NCBI GenBank assembly: GCA_905198825.1 | Contig: CAJKEF010000019.1 | Coordinates: forward strand, 1-11,304 | DNA: 11,304 bases | Direction: 5' to 3' | Source of the DNA: an uncultured Collinsella sp. | GTDB taxonomy: Bacteria > Actinomycetota > Coriobacteriia > Coriobacteriales > Coriobacteriaceae | Shown here: positions 1 through 11,304 of the stretch, in pieces | Numbering within the stretch: position 1 is the stretch's first letter | How the letters are laid out: every line of letters starts with the position of its first letter | Made by a program: the position numbers and the translations under genes | The notes under the pieces: generated by a model | What the model was told of the DNA's origin: nothing | Databases searched by the model: none | What the model saw: only the letters and a program-made list of their open reading frames with translations

Positions 1-1137
1 GCAGGCAACGATGTCGCCGGCGGAGCACTCGTCACGGTCGACGCGCTCGTTGGCGTTCATCTCGAGGATGCGGCCGAGGCGCTCGCGGTTGTCCTTGACC
101 GAGTTGTAGACGTAGGAGCCCGCCTCCGCCTGACCGGAGTACACGCGGATGTAGGTGAGCTTGCCGACGTACGGGTCGGTCATGATCTTGAAGGCGAGGG
201 CCGCGAAGGGCTCCTTCGGGTCGGCATGACGGACCTCGGGCTCGCCCTTGAGGTTGGTGCCGTCGATCTCGGCAACGTCAAGCGGGCTCGGGAGGTAGTC
301 CACGACGGCGTCGAGGAGCTCCTGGATGCCCTTGTTCTTGTAGGCGGAGCCGACGAAGACGGGGTTGATGCCGCCGTCGATGACGCCAGCGCGGATGGCA
401 GCCTTGAGCTTGTCCACGGGGACCTCGGCGTCCTCCAGGACGGCCTCCATGATCTCGTCGTCGTAGTTGGCGGCGGCGTCGAGCAGCTCCTCGCGCTTCT
501 CGGCGGCGAGGTCAGCGAACTCCTCGGGGATGGTCTCCATGGGCTCCGGGTAAATCATGCCCTTGGAGTCCTCCTTGAAGTCCCAGGCGGTCATGGTGAC
601 CAGGTCGACGAGACCCCAGAAGTTGTTCTCGGCGCCCATCGGAATCTGGGCCGCCACGGCGTTGGCGTGCAGGCGCTCCTTCATGGTGTCGATGGCGTGG
701 AAGAAGTCGGAGCCGATGCGGTCGAACTTGTTGATGAAGGCAATGCGAGGCACGTTGTACTTGGTGGCCTGACGCCAGACGGTCTCGGACTGCGGCTGGA
801 CGCCGGCGACGGCGTCGAAGACGGCGACGGCACCGTCGAGGACGCGCAGGCAGCGCTCGACCTCGGCCGTGAAGTCAACGTGGCCCGGGGTGTCGATGAT
901 CTGGATGACGTGGTCCTTCCAGAAGCACGTGGTAGCAGCGGAGGTAATGGTTACGCCGCGCTCCTGCTCCTGAACCATCCAGTCCATGGTGGCAGCGCCC
1001 TCATGGACCTCACCGATCTTGTGGGTCTTACCGGTGTAGTAAAGAATACGCTCGGTCGTGGTGGTCTTACCGGCATCGATGTGGGCCATGATGCCGATGT
1101 TACGGGTATCGGAAAGCTTGTACTTAGGCTTAGCCAT
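1..1137 (-). CDS. fusA: Elongation factor G, N-terminal 379 residues (3' end outside window)
   Basis: EF-G is the cytoplasmic translational GTPase that drives ribosomal translocation and, with RRF, ribosome recycling. The visible 379 codons cover the G domain and the start of domain II. The P-loop AHIDAGKTT is at residues 18-26, DTPGHVDF (G3) at about 82-89, NKFD (G4) at 136-139, and GSAYKNKG (G5) follows. The frame is still open at position 1, ending in AGDIVAC, a domain II motif. Roughly 320 residues of the usual ~700 are missing because the window ends. The ATG at 1135-1137 is preceded by AAGGAA (1143-1148) at 5 nt. Only 19 nt separate it from the rpsG stop, so it is co-transcribed and probably translationally coupled. 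No frameshift or lost motif is visible. Identification is secure. Confidence 0.98.
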   Translation of the reverse strand, partial: MAKPKYKLSDTRNIGIMAHIDAGKTTTTERILYYTGKTHKIGEVHEGAATMDWMVQEQERGVTITSAATTCFWKDHVIQIIDTPGHVDFTAEVERCLRVLDGAVAVFDAVAGVQPQSETVWRQATKYNVPRIAFINKFDRIGSDFFHAIDTMKERLHANAVAAQIPMGAENNFWGLVDLVTMTAWDFKEDSKGMIYPEPMETIPEEFADLAAEKREELLDAAANYDDEIMEAVLEDAEVPVDKLKAAIRAGVIDGGINPVFVGSAYKNKGIQELLDAVVDYLPSPLDVAEIDGTNLKGEPEVRHADPKEPFAALAFKIMTDPYVGKLTYIRVYSGQAEAGSYVYNSVKDNRERLGRILEMNANERVDRDECSAGDIVAC

Positions 1138-1156
1138 GTTAGTTCCTTACCTTAAC

Positions 1157-1630
1157 TTACCAACGATAGTGAGAGAACGCGCGGTTGGCCTCGGCCATCT
1201 TGAAGACGTCCTCACGCTTCTTGACGGAAGCGCCCAGGCCGTTGGAAGCGTCGAGGATCTCGTTGGCGAGACGCTCGGCCATGGTCTTCTCCTTGCGAGC
1301 GCGGGAGAAGTTGACGATCCAGCGGATGCCCAGAGCGGTGGAACGACGGGAATTGACCTCCATCGGGACCTGATAGGTAGCGCCACCGACACGCTTGGGC
1401 TTAACCTCGAGCGTGGGCTTGACGTTGTCCATAGCCTTCTTGAAGGTAGCGAGAGCGTCGCCACCCTCGGACTTCTCGGCAACGATCTCGAAAGCGGTGT
1501 AAACGATGCGCTCAGCGGTGGCCTTCTTGCCGTCAAGAAGGACCTTGTTGATGAGCTGAGTCACCAGGCGGTTGTTGTAAACGGCGTCAGGCTGAACCTC
1601 ACGACGATTAGCTGCTGCACGACGCGGCAT
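1157..1630 (-). CDS. rpsG: 30S ribosomal protein S7
   Basis: This encodes a 157-residue S7, the primary 16S rRNA-binding protein that nucleates assembly of the 30S head and lines the E site. The length matches the family. The N-terminus MPRRAAANRREV, the LINKVLLDGKKATAE segment and the conserved RVGGATYQVP motif (about residues 80-90) are all present, and it ends in SHYRW. The ATG at 1628-1630 has an AAGGAG ribosome-binding site at 1638-1643 with 7 nt spacing. It is the middle gene of the rpsL-rpsG-fusA operon, 73 nt after rpsL and 19 nt before fusA. In E. coli S7 is the autogenous repressor of this operon, acting between rpsL and rpsG. A hairpin lies at the equivalent place here (1653-1678). 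Confidence 0.98.
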   Translation of the reverse strand: MPRRAAANRREVQPDAVYNNRLVTQLINKVLLDGKKATAERIVYTAFEIVAEKSEGGDALATFKKAMDNVKPTLEVKPKRVGGATYQVPMEVNSRRSTALGIRWIVNFSRARKEKTMAERLANEILDASNGLGASVKKREDVFKMAEANRAFSHYRW

Positions 1631-1652
1631 GTGAAATCTCCTTAAGTGTCTA

Positions 1653-1678
1653 CCGTGCGGCGCTTAGGCGGCACACGG
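1653..1678 (-). promoter_or_regulatory. Intercistronic hairpin between rpsL and rpsG, candidate S7 autoregulatory site
   Basis: On the transcript a 26-nt hairpin forms. A 7-bp outer stem (CCGTGTG with CGCACGG, including one G-U pair) is followed by a single C-C mismatch, a 3-bp inner stem (CGC/GCG) and a CTAA loop. It ends 9 nt before the rpsG Shine-Dalgarno sequence. No U-run follows, so it is not an intrinsic terminator. In E. coli S7 binds the rpsL-rpsG intercistronic RNA to repress translation. The same role here is inferred from position and shape only. It could also be a simple mRNA stability element. Confidence 0.4.
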
Positions 1679-1703
1679 CGAAAGTATCAAAACGTTATCT
1701 GGC

Positions 1704-2081
1704 TTATTTGGCCTTGGGGCGCTTAGCACCGTACTTGGAACGGGCCTGCATACGGTTCTGGACCGGAGCAGCGTCGTAGGCGCCACGGATGACGTGATAA
1801 CGGACACCAGGGAGGTCACGGACACGACCGCCGCGGACGAGCACGATGGAGTGCTCCTGCAGGTTGTGGCCCTCACCCGGGATGTAAGCAGTAACTTCGA
1901 TGCCGTTGACGAGGCGAACACGGGCAACCTTACGAAGAGCCGAGTTCGGCTTCTTGGGGCTCGTGGTGAAGACGCGGGTGCACACGCCGCGCTTCTGGGA
2001 GTTGTGCTGCAGAGCAGCGTTCTTGGACTTCTTGGGCACGGAACGACGGCCCTGGCGAACCAGCTGGTTAATAGTAGGCAA
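1704..2081 (-). CDS. rpsL: 30S ribosomal protein S12
   Basis: This encodes a 125-residue S12, the decoding-centre protein that controls translational accuracy and forms part of the streptomycin site. Family landmarks are MPTINQLVRQG, QKRGVCTRV, the SPKKPNSALRK loop (K43 and K44) and GEGHNLQEHS. The next loop reads GGRVRDLPGVRYH, so residue 88 is Arg (codon CGT at 1818-1820), where M. tuberculosis and E. coli have Lys. Asp89, the methylthiolation site in E. coli, is kept. The start is TTG (2079-2081), chosen because AAGGAGT at 2087-2093 sits 5 nt upstream, the protein begins exactly where the family begins, and no in-frame ATG or GTG lies close by. It is the first gene of the rpsL-rpsG-fusA operon. 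Confidence 0.97.
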   Translation of the reverse strand: MPTINQLVRQGRRSVPKKSKNAALQHNSQKRGVCTRVFTTSPKKPNSALRKVARVRLVNGIEVTAYIPGEGHNLQEHSIVLVRGGRVRDLPGVRYHVIRGAYDAAPVQNRMQARSKYGAKRPKAK

Positions 2082-2174
2082 AGCGTACTCCTTCTCGAAT
2101 GATTCCAGCTTTCTGTAAAGTGCAACGGCTTGAATCGAGGGGTCAGCATCCCCCTACGAAACACGCAGTTCGAT

Positions 2175-2203
2175 AGGATACGTGGCGTTAGCTGTGCCGT
2201 CAA
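2175..2203 (-). promoter_or_regulatory. Predicted sigma-A promoter of the rpsL-rpsG-fusA operon
   Basis: On the minus strand a -35 box TTGACG (2198-2203) and a -10 box TATCCT (2175-2180) are separated by exactly 17 nt. The -35 matches 5 of 6 and the -10 matches 4 of 6 consensus bases. The expected start near 2168 leaves a leader of about 87 nt before the rpsL TTG. The leader contains a weak 5-bp hairpin (AGGGG/CCCCT, 2138-2155). The promoter lies downstream of the terminator at 2378-2410, as expected for an independent str operon. It is predicted from sequence only. Confidence 0.7.
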
Positions 2204-2256
2204 CAGACCACGCCGCCGGGCGTATCCCAAAATTGGCACATTTCCGCAAAGCCTAC

Positions 2257-2294
2257 ACAAAAGGAATCCCCTTCTGTGCGCGGGGGCGGATTCC
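2257..2294 (-). terminator. Weak terminator-like hairpin upstream of the rpsL promoter
   Basis: On the minus strand GGAATC pairs with GATTCC (2263-2268 with 2289-2294). The stem continues with three C-G pairs after a 2-nt bulge, and the hairpin is followed directly by TTTT (2259-2262). It could be a back-up to the stronger terminator at 2378-2410. The bulge and short U-run make it weak. The rest of the stretch from 2204 to 2377 shows no gene and no other structure that I can support. Confidence 0.3.
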
Positions 2295-2377
2295 CGGCCC
2301 GGGCGGCCTATCAAGATTTTGCCGCATACTTCCGAAATTCAGACGAATACCGCTCGCTTTAACCGCCCATTTACCGC

Positions 2378-2410
2378 AAAAGAGGCCGCTTCCCCTAGTA
2401 GGAAGCGGCC
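2378..2410 (-). terminator. Intrinsic terminator of the ECF sigma/membrane regulator cassette
   Basis: A perfect 10-bp GC-rich stem (2384-2393 with 2401-2410, GGCCGCTTCC with GGAAGCGGCC) encloses a 7-nt loop and is followed on the minus strand by TCTTTT (2378-2383). It begins 7 nt after the stop codon of the preceding gene. It insulates the rpsL operon from cassette transcription. Its core resembles the rpoC terminator at 4208-4244. Confidence 0.88.
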
Positions 2411-2417
2411 CCAAATC

Positions 2418-3494
2418 TTACGAATAGACGATGGTAAAGGGTACTTCTGTTTCGGTCTCTCCTGTTGATGTGTATCTCGTGCCCTCAAGGGTTACCGAGA
2501 CCACTTGATCGACATTGATCAGTTTTGTCGGCACCGAGATGTTCTCTCCGCTATTGCGTGTCAGAGAAACATAGAAATTGTACGCGCCCGCAGCATCATC
2601 TTCGATAATCTGCTCCGATCCATCCTTGTAGGTAACGGTCAACTTTTTCGTGACTGCGTCAATGCCCAGATCGTCGATGTGTGTCTGGACGGAAAACGGG
2701 CTGATCTCGAGAGGCGAGTCATCGGAGCGGAGTTCCTTTGTATCGACGTACGCTCCAACGCTAAACTCGGGCGTCGATGCTTTAAACTGCCTCGCACACT
2801 CACCTTCGCCCTCGGTCCACTGGATATTCCAGGTGACCGCATGTTGCAAATCTCGCTCGCGATCCATAGCGGCAAAGTACATCGTGCCATTAATGACCGT
2901 GTCGCTTGATGTGTCTTTATCAATTGTGCAGCGTGTGTCAGCCCATTCCTCGCCGAAGTTTATGCTGGGCGTGCCGATGCCCTGTTCTTCTTCACCATAA
3001 AGAACAAGTTCGCCAATCTCTGCTGCTGGCTTGTAGTAGTTAACTCCATTTGGATTGGACAACGTAAACGTCACGGCTCCGCAGCCGTTTTGGTCGATTG
3101 CCATCTCATGGATATCAAGCGTATAGCCGTTACCCTCGACGGACAGATTAACCTCCTGGACTGCGCCCTCCAGGCTTTGGGGCGCGATGCCATCACCGAA
3201 CTCTCTGGTGTAGGTGTATTTAGTCCCCGATGAGCCGCCGTTGGTCCAGGTAATGGAATCCCCGTTGCCGTGGTTTCCCCAGGCTGAGGCAAAATAGCTG
3301 GAATTGATAACGGCGTAGGCGACCCCTCCGGTCGCCAACACTCCGACAAGACATCCGATTACGGCAACATACAGTGGCTTCGCGTGACCCTTTCGACGAA
3401 GCGGCTCGCCAGCCGCAGCATCAATAACACGGTCGGCAAGATCGCTATCGGCTTGGATGGACTCGAAGGCCTGCTTGATTTGATTGGATTTCAC
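2418..3494 (-). CDS. Single-pass membrane protein partnered with the ECF sigma factor (DUF4179-like, putative anti-sigma)
   Basis: This encodes a 358-residue protein. A short cytoplasmic segment (1-40) is followed by one transmembrane helix (about 41-63, LYVAVIGCLVGVLATGGVAY) and a roughly 295-residue extracytoplasmic region that looks beta-rich, with Cys at 138, 189 and 233. The layout, the partner gene, an ISPFSVQ-type motif (264-270) and a VDQVVSVTLEGTRY segment near the C-terminus recall DUF4179-type proteins encoded beside ECF sigma factors in Gram-positive bacteria. That assignment is from memory of the family. The N-terminus lacks the HxxxCxxC motif of zinc anti-sigma factors. The GTG start (3492-3494) has a near-perfect AGAGGAGG site (3501-3508) at 6 nt, inside the sigma gene, and the two genes overlap by 50 nt. 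The probable role is to hold the sigma factor at the membrane and release it on an envelope signal. The ligand is unknown. Base composition is less GC-rich than in rpoBC. Confidence 0.75.
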   Translation of the reverse strand: MKSNQIKQAFESIQADSDLADRVIDAAAGEPLRRKGHAKPLYVAVIGCLVGVLATGGVAYAVINSSYFASAWGNHGNGDSITWTNGGSSGTKYTYTREFGDGIAPQSLEGAVQEVNLSVEGNGYTLDIHEMAIDQNGCGAVTFTLSNPNGVNYYKPAAEIGELVLYGEEEQGIGTPSINFGEEWADTRCTIDKDTSSDTVINGTMYFAAMDRERDLQHAVTWNIQWTEGEGECARQFKASTPEFSVGAYVDTKELRSDDSPLEISPFSVQTHIDDLGIDAVTKKLTVTYKDGSEQIIEDDAAGAYNFYVSLTRNSGENISVPTKLINVDQVVSVTLEGTRYTSTGETETEVPFTIVYS

Positions 3495-3963
3495 GGTCGC
3501 CCTCCTCTAGGATGAATTTGAGCTTCGATCGACCGCGAGCTAAACGCGTTCGAACGGTCGCGGCTGGTACATGCAACAACTCGGCAATCTCTGAGGTCGA
3601 AAAGCCCAGATAGTAATAGAGCACGATGGGAACACGGAATCGCTCCGGAAGTCGCATAACGTCTGACAGGACCGCCTTGGTCTCATCCTGCGCCGCCGAA
3701 AGCGAATCGGCCAGGTTCTCAATATCCTCCACACGCCTCCATGGCTTTCGAAAGAGCGATTTACATTCATTGATTGTGACCCGGATAAGCCAGCGGCGAA
3801 GATGTTCCCAACTTTCAAAGTGCCCATCGCTTTTAAGCAACTTAAGAAAGACATCTTGGGCAACATCGTCGGCATCGGCGCGATCGCGCAGGTACGTCAA
3901 TGCGATCCGAAACACGACATCCCGGTGATCTTCAACCGCCTGTCTAAATGCTTGTTCTTCCAT
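3445..3963 (-). CDS. ECF-family RNA polymerase sigma factor
   Basis: This encodes a 172-residue group 4 (ECF) sigma factor with only regions 2 and 4. Region 2 spans about 10-75, with the typical DRADADDVAQDVFLKLL core-binding helix (27-43) and a basic -10 recognition segment (RRWLIRVTINECKSLFRK). Region 4 spans about 102-150, with the helix-turn-helix FSTSEIAELLHVPAATVRTR (121-140). The ATG at 3961-3963 is preferred over an in-frame GTG at 3967-3969, because the GTG overlaps the ribosome-binding site GGGAGG (3969-3974), which is spaced 5 nt from the ATG. The last 16 or so residues (REIQSNQAG... tail) lie beyond region 4, in the overlap with the membrane gene. The two genes form one transcript. 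It probably directs its own promoter (see 4012-4040). The rest of the regulon cannot be seen here. Confidence 0.95.
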   Translation of the reverse strand: MEEQAFRQAVEDHRDVVFRIALTYLRDRADADDVAQDVFLKLLKSDGHFESWEHLRRWLIRVTINECKSLFRKPWRRVEDIENLADSLSAAQDETKAVLSDVMRLPERFRVPIVLYYYLGFSTSEIAELLHVPAATVRTRLARGRSKLKFILEEGDREIQSNQAGLRVHPSR

Positions 3964-3965
3964 AA

Positions 3966-3979
3966 TCACCTCCCGGTGA
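3966..3979 (-). promoter_or_regulatory. Shine-Dalgarno of the sigma gene inside a small GNRA-capped hairpin
   Basis: The transcript reads TCACC-GGGA-GGTGA, a perfect 5-bp stem with a GNRA-class tetraloop. The GGGAGG ribosome-binding site (3969-3974) is partly in the loop and partly in the stem, ending 2 nt before the ATG. Such a hairpin could lower initiation of the sigma gene. It is short and may only have a modest effect. It also supports the ATG at 3963 as the start. Confidence 0.4.
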
Positions 3980-4011
3980 CGTTAATGATTCTTGATGAGG
4001 CCCTCACCATA

Positions 4012-4040
4012 GATACGCTTTGACCGAGCGATATGTTTCA
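4012..4040 (-). promoter_or_regulatory. Predicted ECF-type (autoregulatory) promoter of the sigma cassette
   Basis: The minus strand carries TGAAAC (4035-4040), a 17-nt spacer and CGTATC (4012-4017). TGAAAC-N16/17-CGTA is the layout recognised by B. subtilis SigW-like ECF factors, and the GAAC/GAAAC -35 is common among ECF targets. The expected start near 4005 gives a leader of about 40 nt before the ATG at 3963. No convincing sigma-A promoter was seen in the same stretch, which fits autoregulation. The match was found by eye. Confidence 0.55.
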
Positions 4041-4056
4041 AATTCAAGCAGGAATA

Positions 4057-4091
4057 ACCTACCAAAATAAACCTGTCCCTTTTTGGTAGGT
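4057..4091 (-). repeat. Palindromic intergenic element (11-bp arms) containing GGGACAGG
   Basis: The arms ACCTACCAAAA (4057-4067) and TTTTGGTAGGT (4081-4091) are perfect inverted repeats around a 13-nt centre that reads AGGGACAGGTTTA on the minus strand. It is not followed by a T-run in either direction, so it is not an intrinsic terminator. It sits 17 nt upstream of the candidate ECF -35 box, so it could be an operator. The AAAAGGGACAGG...TTTT pattern also resembles small dispersed palindromes I recall near Y1/REP-associated transposases. Only the structure is certain. Confidence 0.6.
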
Positions 4092-4207
4092 AGAATTACC
4101 CATAAGGTGTGCTTTCCGTCTTGCGCAGGACTGTAGAGCAGCAAACTTAAACAGCGGGCGGCCCGTTCCGGGAATCCGACGTGCTCGTCGGGGCAACGTT
4201 CCTCACC
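4092..4207. other. Non-coding stretch between the rpoC terminator and the sigma-gene regulatory region
   Basis: No gene is seen. Two small GC-rich hairpins are present: CCCG/CGGG around 4163-4172, and CCGACG/CGTCGG (4176-4181 with 4186-4191, 4-nt loop). Neither is followed by a T-run. They lie just downstream of the rpoC terminator in the direction of transcription and may only be 3' remnants. Confidence 0.35.
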
Positions 4208-4244
4208 AAAAAAGACCCGCTCCCCTGTTGGGAAGCGGGTCTTT
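4208..4244 (-). terminator. Intrinsic terminator of the rpoBC operon
   Basis: An 11-bp stem (4211-4221 with 4234-4244, AAAGACCCGCT with AGCGGGTCTTT) is extended by three further C-G pairs after one mismatch, with a TGTT loop. On the minus strand it runs into TTTTTT (4208-4213). It starts 26 nt after the rpoC stop. It ends the rpoBC transcript ahead of the sigma cassette, so rpsL-rpsG-fusA is probably not transcribed from rpoBC to any great extent. Confidence 0.92.
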
Positions 4245-4270
4245 GGAAGAACGGTTAACGTACTAGGAAA

Positions 4271-8746
<4,476 letters not shown>

Positions 8747-8752
8747 AGTCAA

Positions 8753-11304
<2,552 letters not shown>

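Noticed and set aside
226..1155. 309-codon plus-strand open frame antisense to fusA
   Set aside because: It is a shadow of the fusA codon pattern (GAC/GTC/CTC rich), has low-complexity Gly/Val/Leu/Asp content and no recognisable domain. The minus-strand EF-G is certain.
1664..2314. 216-codon minus-strand frame covering rpsL and its leader
   Set aside because: It is out of frame with the certain S12 gene, and its start lies upstream of the predicted promoter. Composition is Ser/Arg/Pro-rich shadow-like.
2130..2468. 112-codon plus-strand frame in the rpsL-cassette gap
   Set aside because: It runs through the terminator stem and into the 3' end of the membrane gene, has no good ribosome-binding site and no family resemblance.
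3375..3494. Zinc-binding anti-sigma (ZAS) domain at the N-terminus of the membrane protein
   Set aside because: The cytoplasmic 40 residues contain one His and no Cys, so the HxxxCxxC signature is missing. An unrelated anti-sigma mechanism is possible.
3964..3969. Longer start of the sigma gene at GTG 3967-3969
   Set aside because: The GTG overlaps the GGGAGG ribosome-binding site. The ATG at 3961-3963 has proper spacing.
4176..4191. CCGACG/CGTCGG hairpin as a second rpoC terminator
   Set aside because: No T-run follows on either strand, and the strong terminator at 4208-4244 already accounts for termination.
8747..8752. TTG 8750-8752 as the rpoC start
   Set aside because: The only Shine-Dalgarno, AAGGAG, would be 3 nt away. 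The GTG at 8744-8746 has 9 nt. The difference is two residues and not certain.

Overview
The window is a chromosomal housekeeping segment from a high-GC Gram-positive bacterium, most likely an actinobacterium of the class Coriobacteriia (Collinsella-like). This rests on the actinobacterial style of the RpoB and RpoC sequences (for example the rifampicin region ending LTHKRRLSALGPGG), on the S12 and S7 sequences, and on strong GC bias in the polymerase genes. The genus is an inference from memory of these families. Every real gene lies on the minus strand, so transcription runs from high to low coordinates.

Layout in transcription order: rpoB (5' end cut off at 11304), rpoC (4271-8746), a strong intrinsic terminator (4208-4244), a non-coding stretch with a palindrome (4057-4091) and an ECF-type promoter (4012-4040), an ECF sigma factor gene (3445-3963), an overlapping gene for a single-pass membrane regulator (2418-3494), a second terminator (2378-2410), a sigma-A-like promoter (2175-2203), then rpsL (1704-2081), rpsG (1157-1630) and fusA (3' end cut off at position 1).

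The rpoB-rpoC-rpsL-rpsG-fusA order is ancient. Here it is split by a self-contained two-gene sigma/anti-sigma-like cassette with its own promoter and terminator. rpoBC makes the beta and beta' subunits of RNA polymerase. rpsL-rpsG-fusA makes ribosomal proteins S12 and S7 and elongation factor G. The cassette probably senses an envelope signal and redirects the same polymerase.

The most interesting observations are: an alpha-CTD-like helix-hairpin-helix domain near the C-terminus of RpoC, followed by an acidic tail; a remodelled, longer fork-loop-2 region in RpoB; arginine at S12 position 88, a change that gives streptomycin resistance in other bacteria; a candidate autoregulatory ECF promoter; and a palindromic element containing GGGACAGG that looks like a dispersed repeat.
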